Positions 1-12,300 of a DNA stretch of 64,000 nucleotides are shown piece after piece. A program made the position numbers and the translations under genes. This DNA is from Pelobates cultripes (taxonomy: Eukaryota > Chordata > Amphibia > Anura > Pelobatidae): NCBI GenBank assembly GCA_933207985.1, contig OW240912.1, positions 235,214,798 to 235,278,797 of the forward strand. Reading direction: 5' to 3'. Under the pieces are notes generated by a model that was not told the DNA's origin, did not search any database, and saw nothing but the letters and a program-made list of their open reading frames with translations. The stretch's first letter is position 1. The number at the start of each line of letters is the position of its first letter.

Positions 1-436
1 ACACTGCCTCATATACACACACTGCCCCCCATACACACACTCTACACACATACACTACCCGATACACACACACTGCCCCCATACACTGCCGCCCCATACA
101 CAAACATACACTGCAATACTCACACACACACTTCAATTGTTACACACACATACTGTCCCACACATACACTGCCGCCCTCACACACACACTGCGCACACAC
201 TGCACCACTCACACACACCACTGCTCCTATGCCCTACTACTGCCCCATTTCCCAGCAGACCTCAGGTAAGTTGTCAAACTGTTCTTAAACGGTTTGACTA
301 CTTACTCTGGGAGGGGGTCCCGGCACTATTGACACCATAACCGCTACACTGAGCTGTAGTTGTTATTGTGTCTGGATTATTTCTTTAAATAATCTACAAG
401 TGCCCCTCCCGAGATCAGGCTCTGGATCCGCCACTG
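1..436. mobile_element. right end of an hAT-like element with CA-rich interior
   Basis: The first 230 bases are a degenerate CA-rich array (cacacacactgccc-type units). The segment ends at 436 with a terminus whose reverse complement begins CAGTGGCGGATCCAGAGCC. A very similar start, CAGTGGTAGATTCAGAGCC, lies at 50887 and is also followed by a GGAGGGGCAC block. CAG-type ends are usual for hAT elements. The left end lies outside the window, so size and target duplication cannot be checked. Open frames here are shadows of the CA array. Confidence 0.45.
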
Positions 437-1190
437 CATCACCTCCCACAGTGTCAGCATTTGTAATGCATCCACACTCACATTAACCACTCCTAATCCT
501 GTTAATCTGACCTACCCTCACTCTGCCACACTCACCCTGTCACATTAACTCCCCTTAATCCTGTTACACTCGTCCTTCCTACCATGCCACAATGCCCTGA
601 CACACTTACCTCCATTAGCCCTGTCACAATTCCCCACCAAACCATGTCATACTCCCTCATTCTCTCTCACAACCCCCCATCCACACCCTGTCCCATTTAC
701 TCCTTTTGCCCTGTCACACTCTCCCTGCCACTGGTACCCTTTTACTCACCTTGTCACAGTCACCAGCTGAAGATATTCATCATACACACATAGTCAGGAA
801 ACATAGCTTTGCATAAACACAATGCACAAAGGCTACAGGCAAACCCCCATACACACAACACACTTCAAGCAGCTACCCCATACACATACGGTCCCAGACA
901 AAAATGCACACATGCTCACAGAGACATACATTCACACACACAAAGATACTCTCTGTCAGACACACTCTCAGGCACATACACAGGTAAATTGTGCATCAAT
1001 GTGTAAATGTGACAGTGTGCATGCATTGCAACTCTATTTTTTTTACTTTTTTGTTAGTTTCGTCTAAGGCCTCATAAAGTCTAGAGCTGCCTCTGCTGGA
1101 CTGTACTTGTGAAACAAAAAAAACAACGTAGTTATGGTGGGGAAAAATTGTGATTGAAAACCCCTTCCACCTGAAGTCTGTGGATTGTTA
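437..1190. other. low-complexity CT/CA-rich stretch, no gene
   Basis: Positions 450-770 hold degenerate tandem units built on ccctgtcaca/ctcattaac, and 800-1010 hold CA-rich sequence. Nothing resembles a protein family in any frame. Confidence 0.6.
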
Positions 1191-1742
1191 ATACAATGTT
1201 AAACAAAAATCTGCACACCAGTCAAGCCATAAGACTTGCTTTTCCCACAGGAATCACAAATTTGCAGTGGTGTTACTACCACAAAGGATTCTGGGCAGGC
1301 ATATACAAATTAGTTCACTAGCCAGCCAGTAACCAACCTCATGGTGATTTTCATTAACAATGAAACAGCTGTCCATGAGTGGTTCACTGGCTTTGCATCT
1401 TTTCCTAAGTTGTGTTTCAAAGTTGTTGTATACAGCAAACACAGACTCAAAGTGTGACAGAACCATCTGTCTGCTTGGATTTTTACCACGTTCGTCTGTT
1501 TGTCCCCCGTTCGTATGAATGGCTGGTTTCTATAGCCCAGCCATTCGAATGACTCTTTTTCCCGAACAAACCTGCCGAACGAACGGCCACCCAAGTGAGG
1601 AGTGTGCTGCTGGTTATCGAAGTGATCCCAATTAGAACGTTGTGGTTAACCGCAGACACTTCTCAATTAAACCGAATTCAGGGTGGTCGTTGTTCGTATG
1701 TCGACCACGAGGCAGCGGCCATTTTAAATCACACGAACGCCC

Positions 1743-1804
1743 AGCGGTGTTTGGCTCTAATTCTATGGAACTGAAAACGGACACTTTTTCTGCCGAACAC
1801 CGCT
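1743..1804 (+). other. stem-loop inside the LTR
   Basis: AGCGGTGTT at 1743 pairs with AACACCGCT ending at 1804, and the loop region holds ctgaaaacggacact. The other LTR at 18072-19060 has the same arrangement with a longer stem (18343-18405). Confidence 0.5.
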
Positions 1805-2289
1805 GAAACAAGGGAACGCCTGGCTGCCTCCACGAAAGCATGCTAACACCGGCCGTTCGGGAGATTGAGAGCATACGAAAAGACTTAACCCAGATAGCCC
1901 TCCCATGGAGTCATTCGTATACCGAAAGACTGTAAGAACTTTGACTCCATGGCGATTGAACTATGTGTGTGGGATCTGAGCGCTATTCGCTAATAATATG
2001 CACTCAGATCCAGGCTATCTGGGGACATGTAATACGAATGGGAAATGTTCAGTTTTCATGTAGTTATGTATTTTTAGGTCTTTTATTATTTTATGTCCAA
2101 GATGGCGACTGTCCTTGTCCTGGAGTTAATTGAGTTACTTGGTAATTAACTCCAGGGCAGAGGGGAGGGAATCATAATGCACTGTGGGTAAAATATGTGA
2201 CTGTGTGTCTGAAATGTCCCTCTGTCTGTCTGTAGTTTAAGTCTCCCATTTGGTCCCCTAGGGGAGTGTCCACCAGGTGGGAGACCTGC

Positions 2290-2296
2290 ATAAATA
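2290..2296 (+). promoter_or_regulatory. TATA-like box of the solo LTR
   Basis: ATAAATA lies in a GC-rich LTR context about 330 bp before the LTR end, a normal place for an LTR core promoter. Activity is inferred. Confidence 0.4.
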
Positions 2297-2789
2297 CGGG
2301 CAGGTAGCCCACAGTAAAACCAGATTCTGTTTGACCCTCAATGCGGAGCTTCTGTCTTGTTATTGGGGGGATTTCTTCTTCACGTTTAGAGACTGCTGGA
2401 TGGAACGAAAGCCGCTTGGGGAATATTGCTGTTCGACGATTACCAGCAGTTCGTGTATTGCCGTTCGGGAGTTTGGAGCCATTCACGGAGCTCGGTCGGG
2501 AGATTGCCGCTTCCCCTGCATTTGGTTCGTGTGTTACAGATTAAGCGAACGGAGACTGTACTGCAGCCGGGGAAGGTATACTAAACGGCGGTTTGGCTTA
2601 AAGACACTGGAGGTGTCTTAACACAAAGGAATCCATGTTTAAAATGGAATAAGGCAAAAATGTGATGCTTTGTTGGACTAATTTGCATATACCCACCCAG
2701 AATCCTTTGCAGTAGTAAAATCACTGCAAATTTGTGAGAAAAGCAAGTCTTATGACTTGACTGGTGTGCAGATTTTGTGTTTAACATTG

Positions 2790-2791
<2 letters not shown>

Positions 2792-2822
<31 letters not shown>
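2792..2822. repeat. (TA)n microsatellite
   Basis: Pure TA dinucleotide run directly abutting the right end of the foldback element. Confidence 0.9.
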
Positions 2823-2827
<5 letters not shown>

Positions 2828-4340
2828 CGCACACAAGCTCCAGTGCATTCATAATCCACTAAACAGCAACTTCAAAGCTTACAGATTTTAATCATATAAA
2901 AAAAATACAGAGTCTAGTAAACTATAATGGGGGTTTAGTTACATTATATGATCATACATTGCATAAGCCTGCCACAAGATCAATGAACCCCATTTTTGGC
3001 AGCGGGAGGGGGGTCTTCAGTCTGGGGCTCTTGGCAGTACAAGGTTAAATAGGGCCCTGGAATGAGGCACCTGTGACATGGAGTGGTACAAAACCAGGGG
3101 GTTGGTCTAGAGTCCCAATATATATTTATATATGAAAACCAGGGGGGCTGTACATGCATAAATAGGTGCTGATAGGGCCAATTCATACAATACACAAGAT
3201 CCAACTGTTTGTTTTCCTGGCACTGGAGAGTCCCTATAACTTTGACCTGAGCCCTGGAAGGAAATACCCCCATGCCACTCCTGCTAAATTCAAGCCATAA
3301 ATAGCTATATTAGGACTAGAGAGTTTTACAAATCAGCTACTTTGGATTTAACGTTAAAGTTTGATTTTCAGTTTTGTACACTGAAATTTTTAGAACAGGG
3401 ACAAACCACAGACATTTATTAAACTGTATAATGTAGTGAATTGAAATATTAATTGCAAAATATATGCAAAAATAACTGATTTAGTAAAAAATCTCCAATC
3501 TAGCATAGCTTGTCTATTTTTACCTACATTTTGCAATTCGGATTGCTATTCATTACATGTTGGTGTTAAGTGAATAAACCCCCTGTATATTTGTAAATGT
3601 ATCTTTTGAGTATTATACAGGCAGGGCTTGGACATAGACAGACTACTGCTGGCATTGAGTGAGCACTTAGGAGGGCAGTTGCAATCTCCCTAAACTGCAA
3701 TCCCTCTTGAATCGTAAGTAGTTATTTTAGTGATTTATGTAATTTTCCTCTTACAAATTTGTTTTTTAAGTTTGTTTAAATTTAATGATGTTATGACTTG
3801 TGATGTCATGTCCTGTGATGTCACGTGTATATAATTAATTATGCAAATTAGCATGGCCAGTATTTTTTTTCCAAGAAAAGTGGAAACCCAGATGCAGCTA
3901 TGTACATGATACATGTTTTGAGCTGCAAGACTTGCTAGTTGTGAGATCAGGGAGCAATCTCCCTGATAACAATGTTGATAAATGATAATGGTCTCGATTT
4001 AAAAAAAAAAAAATTATTGGAAGTTTTTCTACTGATTTATTATTCATGGATAAACTTTTGAAATTATTTAATATTTTGAAATATATTTTAATGTTTTGAT
4101 ATATTTTTATATAACATTTTTGATATATTCTAATTTTGGGGGGAAACAAATATTATTTTTTTTAAAGTTTATTTAAAAAATATTAAATAATTTGAAAAGG
4201 TTAACCAAAATTATTAAATCAAGGCCTGTAAGGCCTGTATTTAGGAATATTGGGTCAGGGTTAGAGTGAGGTTTTATTGGTGTTGGTTAATGGGATTTTT
4301 TTTTTTTTTATTTTTTTTTTCAGGTTTAGATTTTAAGTGC
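2823..4340. other. AT-rich intergenic DNA, no gene
   Basis: No recognisable coding region. The block gttttcctggcactgga near 3210 is a scrap of the hairpin MITE family. T-rich and A-rich runs lie near 4000 and 4290-4320. Confidence 0.5.
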
Positions 4341-4344
4341 TTAA

Positions 4345-4827
4345 AGGACCACTATAATGCCAGGAAAACATACTAGTTTTCCTGGCACTATAGTGCCCTG
4401 AGGGTGCCCCCACCCTCAGGGACCCCCTCCCGCCCGGCTCTGGAAAGGGGAAAGGGGCTTAAACTTACCTTTTTCCAGCGCTGGGCGGAGAGCTCTCCTC
4501 CTCCGTTCCGCCCCGTCGGCTGAATGCGCACGCGCGGCAAGAGCTGCGCGCGCATTCAGCCGGTCGCATAGGAAAGCATTCATAATGCTTTCCTATGGAC
4601 GCTGGCGTGCTCTCACTGTGAAAATCACAGTGAGAAGCACGCAAGCGCCTCTAGCAGCTGTCAGTGAGACAGCCACTAGAGGCTTTGGGGGAAGGCTTAA
4701 CCCATTCATAAACATAGCAGTTTCTCTGAAACTGCTATGTTTATAAAAGAATGGGTTAACCCTAGCTGGACCTGGCACCCAGACCACTTCATTAAGCTGA
4801 AGTGGTCTGGGTGCCTAGAGTGGTCCT
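4345..4827. mobile_element. hairpin-chain TTAA MITE, copy 1
   Basis: The 483-bp element is flanked by TTAA (4341-4344 and 4828-4831) and has ends AGGACCACT...AGTGGTCCT. It has no coding capacity. Its length is almost used up by successive hairpins: the terminal one with CCAGGAAAAC arms, CCCTGAGGGTG, GGCTGAATGCGC, CATAGGAAAGCATT, CTCACTGTGA, CCTCTAG.., ATAAACATAGCAGTTTC and AGACCACTTCA. TTAA target duplications are typical of piggyBac and Kolobok elements, and which one mobilised it is not shown. Copy 2 (40422-40915) is the same element in the opposite orientation. Confidence 0.85.
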
Positions 4828-5059
4828 TTAAGGGGTTAAACAAACCAAAAATCAATGTTTTAAGAAAACTTGTTGTAGTAACCCTTCCTAGCCTGGTTTG
4901 AACCCACCCAGACTAAAACTAAAACTAAAACTAAAATTCACCTCAATCCTGTTCTCCTGTCAGCCCAATCTTCCTATGTTGATGTAACTCTACCTTGCTG
5001 AAAGGGGGGGAGGGCAAACTCAGACCCCGATTACCCATTAGGGAGCATAGGATCTAGAC

Positions 5060-5484
5060 CAGGAGTAGTCAACCTTTTAATACCTACATAATGCTGCAAG
5101 GCCTGGTGGTCCAGTGGTGGCATGTTCACTTTAGCCTACTGCTCCTCCGGCTGCAGGCTGACTCTCCTGTCCTCCTGTGGGCACAGCACTATATCGGAGC
5201 GTTGCCATGGTAACGCTCCGACCAGCTTGCTCGGGGGAGGAACACAGATCCTCCCAGACCCTTCCCTCCCTCTGTTGGAACTAAGTGCCAGTGGGCCGGT
5301 GAGAGAGATATTTGATGATCTCACTAGCCCAAGAGGACTTACAGCAAGGCTTGCTCTGCTTGGGCCGGCAGGGGAGATTAAAGGATTGAAGCCCACTGGG
5401 CGTTTTCTGCAGAACCCACCACCGCCCACCTGAAGTCCCAAACCACTCATTAGTGGATGGTAGAGACCAGATGGACTACCCCTG
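5060..5484. mobile_element. non-autonomous hAT element, 425 bp, 8-bp TSD
   Basis: A perfect 8-bp duplication ATCTAGAC flanks the element (5052-5059 and 5485-5492). The ends are CAGGAGTAGTC and, on the other strand, CAGGGGTAGTC. The CAG start and 8-bp duplication are diagnostic of hAT. The overlapping ~100-residue open frames on both strands show no transposase features and look fortuitous. Confidence 0.85.
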
Positions 5485-5492
5485 ATCTAGAC

Positions 5493-7561
5493 TCTGACAG
5501 GGGTCTGGAGATCTGGTTGTGAGTAAGCCCTCCTTGAGCAAAGCAGAGCGATCAATAGATCTCCATGCTTGTCACTCTGCCCCTCACCTGCTCGAAGGAG
5601 CTTCTTGGTTTGCAGTTCTATCTGGTTTAGGTAAATTTAAGTGCCTTGCACCATAAGTTGGTGCAGAACACAATACACCTCCACTAGATCACCAGAGATA
5701 CTGCTCTCCCACATGTCTCCACTGGACCACCATAGATCCTATAAAGAATAGCCTTCACTGGACCACCAGAAATTTCAACCAATCATATCCAAAAGTAAGC
5801 AGGAGGGGGCAAATTAATAATACCCCCAAACACTAAACGCTCCGACTCCCCTAAACCACATCCAGTCTCCCACACACATATACAACACACAACACCCACA
5901 TAAACAGAGCTCAGGGCTCTAAGAATATATCCAAATTAGGTATATTGTCTATGGCCATGGGCAATGTTAATCCAGCTCTGGGCAGACTGAGGGGAGGACA
6001 GGAGTCATCACAGTGGGGGCGCTGTGCCGCCATTGGCTGTCTGGTACAATCATGTTGTGCGTGCTTGCGTCAGATGCAAATTTTGCACAGGATTGGTATT
6101 AGCCAGCTCAGAACTCTTGTTCCAGGCTGGCTAATGACACTTACTGACACTGTCGGGAGTGGAGTTATACCTCTGGGAGCAGGGATTTTAATCTCCTTAT
6201 GTACAACGTTTCAAAATGACACTGCACATACAGACTCTAGGCACATTGATAATGTCAAATACTGAACTGGTTATGATGTTTGAGTAGTCCTTTAAGTTTG
6301 GTAATATGGAAAGGGTTTGTTTGGGAGGGTTTAATTTAGGGTTATGGAAAAGGGTGTTCATGGCATACTGACTTCAGTACTCCAGCCTCTTATTGCTGAT
6401 AGTAGAGCTGCAGAAGCTGGTATACAGCGTGCATAACGCAGTGCTGCCCCTGCACTACCTGCAAGGCATTTCCTACATGAGAGGCAGTAACTGGGGAGAT
6501 AGGAAGTGATCCCTTCCACTTCCTGTCCAGCCTCACACACAGACACTGGAGGAGGTCTCTAAAACTGTTCCTGCAGCTCTTCTACCAAGCTTAGCAGAGA
6601 GCACTGGCCAAGGTCCCTGGTACTTATCTCTCCCTATGAGCCAACTTAAGCTCCAAAAGGACACATACTAAGTGCTGAAAATAGACCTTCCCGCTTTTCA
6701 TGTATGAATTCATTGTCATGTACTCTCTGTAACTACTTTCAGGAATTCTACGGAAGTGATAAGCAGCAAGACTCAATAATTGAGCACAGAGGTGTGTATA
6801 TAGAGGCCAATAAATGTTGCCCTGTATATACCTCTAACATATGTTCGTTTGTGCTTGATTATTGAATCTTGCTACTAACCTGCCTTTGTAGCTGATCAGT
6901 CACATGACAAAGGAAGTATTTCTCTTCCTGCGTCTCAATTTGACACCTTGCTCCCTGTTTCACTAGACATCTTTGCTACCCTCCGCTCCTGCCCCTCTGA
7001 TGGACTCTGGCTTTACCAGACCCTCATTCCTCTCATCTCCTTGGGCAGATCTTTTGTGAAACAGACATTGACTCACAATTCTGGACTTTCCACTTGCTAT
7101 ACCTTCTCGTACTGCTCACCAGGGTACAGAACTAGGCTTGGAACACGAAGTAAGTCTCTGGTCTCTCCCACGGTTAGACTTCTAGCTCCCACTCAAGCTA
7201 TGGCTAACTGACTCCCTTCTGTCAAATATCTTGTAACAGATAAGTAAGGATCGAATGTGCATTTGGTTCTGCTGACTTGCTGCACTTCTTCATGCTAATG
7301 ACCCAGCATTGCACTACTGCTTACCTGTTTTGCCATTAACCTCTGCGTAGTGTAGTATAGGGAATCCTCCCCTTCCAGCTTAGCCATGGTGTCAGAGCTC
7401 TTACGGTCTACGAAGCAAATTCCACTACAGATTACCTGCTTTGTGACTTTGTAACTCCTTTTGTCTACTGTTAAGGTGATCTTCTCCACTAGCCTAACTA
7501 CTGAGCCAAAACTCTAGTTGTATAAGAAACAATTTCTCTCTCACACATTATTGCCTCTAGT
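5493..7561. other. unassigned DNA with MITE scraps, no gene
   Basis: About 6190-6295 resembles the right part of the 9708-10235 repeat (cacatacagactct, ggttatgatg, a CTTTAA end). The rest shows no recognisable protein or RNA gene. Confidence 0.4.
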
Positions 7562-7850
7562 GGCTGTCTATTGCTCTGCACAAGGAAATCCAGCATCAGA
7601 TTTTTAACCATAGGAAAGCATTACTTCAATGCTTTCTTATGGGGAGGTCTAATGCGCATACGGCATTTGCCGCTCATGCGCATTAGCGCCTACTCGTTAG
7701 AGGAGGCGGAGCCACGACCCAGCGCAGAGGGACATTGGCGCTGGGATCAGGTAAGTAAATTAATATTTACTTACCTGATGTCAGCACCGGGTCGCGGCTC
7801 CACCTCCTCCGGTGTCCCTTTGTATTCCTGGCACTAAAGTATCCCTTTTA
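7562..7850. mobile_element. fragment of the hairpin-chain MITE family
   Basis: It carries family modules: ctctagtggctgtc, the CATAGGAAAGCATT..AATGCTTTCTTATG hairpin, an ATGCGCAT..ATGCGCATTAG GC hairpin, and an end reading cctggcactaaagtatccct. Positions 7751-7775 form a further palindrome around aattaatatt. It is diverged and has no clear TTAA at both ends. Confidence 0.5.
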
Positions 7851-8968
7851 CAACTTTATTCATGGACCCATGATATTTTCTTTATTATTGATCCTGAGCA
7901 ACTGTTTCTTCCATACTGGCTTTTACTACAGTTGATCTAAGACTTCACGCCCATAGAGGGCTTTCACCTGTAGGCAGAACCCTATTCTGCCTACTGGAAA
8001 ACCCCAACCCTGGTGTACCCTCACTCTCTCTGGCTCTCTCTTACTCTATATGTGTACGTACACAATACAATTTTACCATATTTAAAAGTGTGGGTTTTTT
8101 TTGTTTTGTTTTTTTATTTGTTTGGGGGAGTTTGGTGAGAAGTCCAGCAATAGCCATGACTCTCCTGTATCAGTAAAACTTGTGGTTAGTGGAATGCAAG
8201 ATTACTAATACCCTGCCCTTAATCACTTTGATTCAATATGTATTTAAATGTTGCTGCTGTATTCAAATGTTGGCACCACTCTAATGCAGATTAATGTCAT
8301 AAGTTTTGTTTTGTTTGCAATATTTCAAAAGTAAATCATCCTCAAAAATGTAGAGTAAAATTGCTGAAAGTATTACAAATCTCAGTACAGCTAAAGCTAT
8401 ACCATTTATTAAAGGACCTGCTGGGACAGTGAGTTATCCCTTTGTTTTCTAAGTGTTAATACTGCTTTATAAATCTAAACAGCCCATCATTCTTAGATTT
8501 GAAATCTCCTGTACACATTTATATTACTTCTATTATTTGATACTTAAAGGGTTAATCAATGTGGGTAGCTTCGCTCGGCGCTGTATTCCAGGTAAGTTTA
8601 TTCCTTTTGAAAAAAATTTTTTATTTTTATAAAGGTCTTAAAGGGGGAGACTTAACTAGTAATGCTCAAATAGGGTATGCTTAAAAAAACCCAACCCAAA
8701 ACACTGATTACTTGAGCCCTGAATGATGGAGGTAACCGTCCAAGATTTGAACCAAAACAATACATAGAATTTGTGCTGTGTGTTTGTTCCATCATAATGT
8801 AAGTGTTTCTCCTATGTGGGGGCTAACTTATTTCACATTGTCGCTTTTAATAATTTTTACACATCAAGTGCAACTAAATAAAAATAGTTCAAAATTTTCC
8901 CTGCTCACACCAAAACTCCTTGCCGCCCTATAGACATTAGAGCGCACACTTTGTAGGATGGCTTAGAA
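7851..8968. other. AT-rich DNA, no gene
   Basis: T-rich runs lie around 8095-8125 and 8610-8625. No coding or RNA gene was recognised. Confidence 0.5.
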
Positions 8969-9104
8969 CAGGGGTACCCAAAAGGTAGATCCCCAGATGT
9001 TGTAGAACTACAACTCACATGATGCTCTACATGTCTAACATGATAAAGAATCATAGAAGCTGCAGTTTTATAACATCTGGGGATCTACCTTTTTGGCACC
9101 ACTG
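8969..9104. mobile_element. 136-bp hAT MITE
   Basis: The arms are near-perfect inverted copies (agatccccagatgtt...aacatctggggatct). The ends are CAGGGGTACC and, on the other strand, CAGTGGTGCC. The flanks gcttagaa (8961-8968) and gcatagaa (9105-9112) match at 7 of 8 positions, consistent with an aged hAT target duplication. Confidence 0.8.
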
Positions 9105-10562
9105 GCATAGAACATTCTAAAGTCAGAAAGGGGTTAAAAAGGGTGAGAGTAATAATTTAACAGCTAGGTTATGTTCAGTGCATCACAAACAGCCCAGAGT
9201 TATTGCAAGCTAGAAGAAAGGATCAACTTAAAAAGACGCTCCTGTCTAGAATTGACACATTCTTTTCTAATGCCCTGAATGGATAGTAAATTAAAAAATG
9301 ATTGCAAAAATGATACACAATTATCAAACCTAAAAGTGTGCATTTGATTTCCTGCAAAATTCCTGACTCCAGATTAGCAATTCATTCTCACCAAACCAGG
9401 AAAGGACAATGAGCAGTTCTTTATGAACAAAGGAAGAGTTTCTGGAAACCACGGGGCTATTCACTAAAATATGAATTTCTAATTTTAGGTCAAAGTATTT
9501 ATATTTCTGGTTTGGCTAGAAGACTTTAGTGAAGAACCAAAACAGGATACATAGACAGGATAGAAAGGGTAGTAAATGATAAGGATCAAAACTAATATTA
9601 AAAAACAGTTGCAAATGAATCCTAATAAAACAAAGCAACACTCCGCATAACTAACTACACACAAACCTACATATTGCTCCAAACGTGTCGGTGCTTGGAC
9701 GACCCCTTTAAAGAAAAACTGTGGGCACTGTAACCATAATTAATGGATTGAAGTGGTTACGGTGGCTGGAGTGTTAGGTCCCGTATGAGTACTAAATAAC
9801 TCACTGTTTGGTAGAAATTCTACGGCACTTGCAGTCTGAAGTTCGGCATCCAATGATATAATGGAGGTGAAGCTGAGTTATGATTAGATTCAGGCTGTAC
9901 TAAACGCAGCAGCTGGATATCTCGTCGTTACATAGTGGTCCAGTGTGGAGAACCTCTGTTTGCACCTTCTGCAGTTGCATACTTCATGTAATTGCTCTTG
10001 TGAGCTCTGGACATATAGTATCAGGTAACCCACGTCAAAGCTCTAAACTGCCCTCAACACACATGAGCCATTACTGGAGGTCTGCAACTGGAGGGTGAAT
10101 GCCTGAGTCCTCAGCTAAAGGATTTAAAACTCGGTACTAATAATTAGAAAGGGAAACCACTGTACATACAGACTCCAGACACCAAGACCACATCAAATCA
10201 CTAAATTGGTCATAGTTCTTGACGTAACCCTTTAATAACTGAACATTTTAAGCAGAGCTCTCCAAACCATGCACAAGGCCCTTTTCCACCACTTCATTAC
10301 CCAAGCAAACCGAACCCAACCGAAGATTGAATGTACTCACTTCTGTTGCCAACGGTTTAGACATTAATGGCTGTGTGTTGAGTTATTTTGAGGGGTCAGC
10401 AAATTTACACTGTTATACAGGCTGTATACTTACTACTTTACATTGTAGCAGAGTGTCATTTCTTCAGTGTTGTCACATGAAACGATATAATAAAATATTT
10501 ACAAAAATGTGAGCGGTATACTCAATTTGTAAGCTGCTGTACATTCTATATGTCTGAAATAT
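9105..10562. other. intergenic, with a possible TTAA repeat at 9708-10235
   Basis: TTAA sites at 9708-9711 and 10232-10235 bound a segment whose right part resembles 6190-6295 (catacagactcc, tggtcatagttc, ccctttaa). The terminal inverted repeats are weak, so calling it an element is tentative. No gene was seen. Confidence 0.35.
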
Positions 10563-12300
10563 CAGAAGTACTTCTTGGCGTGGGCCCTCAAACTTTCAAA
10601 ACTCAATAGAGCACTAGGCCCAGATGGACTTCCGATTTGGTACATCAAGGTATTTCATGACCTCCTTTTGTTGCCTTTACTCAAAGGTCTGAATTTAATT
10701 CTTGAAGGCGGCAGGTTCCCACATGACTCCCTGATGGTGAATATCGCGGTTATCCTGGAGGAAGGTAAAGATCCAGCATGCTGTGCATGTTCTCGACCGA
10801 TATCTCCCTTGAACACTGACATGAAAATATCCAAGGTTGTGAGGAAGGTGCTACAGGATTTTATTGACCTTGATCAGATGAAATTCATGCACGGTAGAGT
10901 GGCGAAGGACAATACAATGTGTGCCCTTGATTTAATACATGTGACATGGAGCTCTGGATGTGAGATCCTTCTCCTCTCGACTGACGCAGAAAAAGCTTTT
11001 GAAAGGGTTGACTGGCAGTTTATGACCATGACACTACATGACCATGACACTACAATCCATTGGGTTTCGGTCCAAATATGCTGATATGGATGAAATTCCT
11101 GTACATGACCTCAAGTGCACGTATCCGCATCAATGGCATGCATCAATGGCATGCTATCATTGCCATTCAACATCAAAAATGGCACCCGACAAGGATGCTC
11201 CCCCTCCTGTTTGCTCTCTCTAGAACTATTTTTGGAAGCGGTCAGGTGGAACGGGGCCTGATGGGACATAAAATACCTGCATATGCGGACAATATGCTGT
11301 TCTTCCTTGGAATCCCGATGGTTTTCCTTCCCAATCTATCAGCTTTTGCAGAATACAGAACACTTTCTAGTTTAAAACTCAACACTGATCTATCAGAATC
11401 CCTCTCTATCGTGATGACAGAACCTATAGTGTTTCAGTTATGATCTCAATTCAAATTCATGTGGTGTTACAACCAGATTTGATACCTGGGCATTTGACTC
11501 ACGTAAGATTTGGACCAGTTGTACATGGACAACTTTACCCCCTCATTTTTGGAATATTATGGTTGGACTTGGAGAGATGGGGCAAATTACGCGTGTCCTG
11601 GTTTGATAGGATTAAATCCTTAAAGATGAACCTTTTGCCCAGATTGCTCTATCTCTAGACGTTCTTAAACACGCTCCAACAGGCTGTCTTTAAAACAATA
11701 GATACAATGTTTGTCTGGAGAGAGGCGACCCCTAGAGTTAAATGCTCACTTCTGCAACTACCAAAGACCTGAGTGGGGTGAGCCTGCCATCTATCCAAAT
11801 GTATTGCTTCCAGGTTTATGACTGGCATGTTCGAGACACTTTTAAACACTGGATGCACTTGGAAAAATGGATAGCGGGCAGTAGGCTACCATTGACAGTC
11901 TGGCTAGCTGACCCCCTGAAAGATCACTATCTTTTGGGACACCTCTTTATCAGAGTGACCATTAAAGTCTGGAGCCCTATTTCAAAAATACAGACTAGTT
12001 CTATCTACAACAATGTTGTGATTCTACCTCCCTGAAAACGCTACCAGATCTAATATGCGATAGAGAGCCATCTGGTTTAGATAGGCTCCGATATTTCCAA
12101 ATGTGGGCATTCTATACATCACTAGGAGGCAAGCACCTGAGCTACAGAGATTTGAAAACCTTTAAAAAATGCTATGTACTCACAGAGAACCTCTTCCTAG
12201 AGGAATCTTGGTCCATATTCTGAACGGTGCTGAAGGTGCAAAAAGGATGTGGGTACAGACATCCACATATGGTGGAATTGCTCATGCCTAACTCGCTTCT
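10563..12300 (+). pseudogene. decayed L1/Tx1-type LINE ORF2 (reverse transcriptase)
   Basis: Reverse transcriptase motifs are readable in several frames: ALGPDGLP near 10610, RPISPLNTDMKIS near 10800, and LLLSTDAEKAFERVDW near 10980. An active-site box reading AYADN near 11280 has lost the second Asp of the usual YADD. Later come SWFDRIKSLKMNLLPRLLYL near 11600, FVWREATPRVKC near 11715, and an HIWW zinc-knuckle scrap near 12265. Reading needs several frame changes, and 11028-11052 contains a short tandem duplication (atgaccatgacacta). The gene is dead. The family assignment rests on the L1-like order of these motifs. No target duplication was found. Confidence 0.75.

Larger units (their letters stand above)
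1453..2623 (+). mobile_element. solo LTR, 1171 bp, with CAAAG target duplication
   Basis: The segment begins TGTGACAG and ends GTCTTAACA, giving TG...CA ends. It is flanked by a perfect 5-bp direct repeat CAAAG (1448-1452 and 2624-2628). It is CpG-rich, has a TATA-like box at 2290-2296, and contains no internal coding region, which is what recombination between two LTRs leaves. A truncated relative with the same start is at 35796. The two cut halves of the foldback element join cleanly once this LTR is removed. Gypsy or ERV origin cannot be told from the LTR alone. Confidence 0.75.
1192..2791. mobile_element. foldback DNA element with ~125-bp inverted repeats, split by an LTR
   Basis: The left arm (about 1194-1321) and right arm (about 2660-2789) are inverted copies of each other. 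Both contain the block around GGATTCTGGG and the block around ctgcacaccagtcaag. Both ends finish as TA-CAATGTT, so a TA target duplication is possible. Without the inserted LTR the element is about 424 bp and has no coding capacity. Superfamily is not certain; a Tc1/mariner-type MITE is one option. Confidence 0.6.

Noticed and set aside
5122..5450. 103- and 104-codon open frames on both strands
   Set aside because: Contained in the non-autonomous hAT element; low-complexity Leu/Pro-rich translation without motifs.
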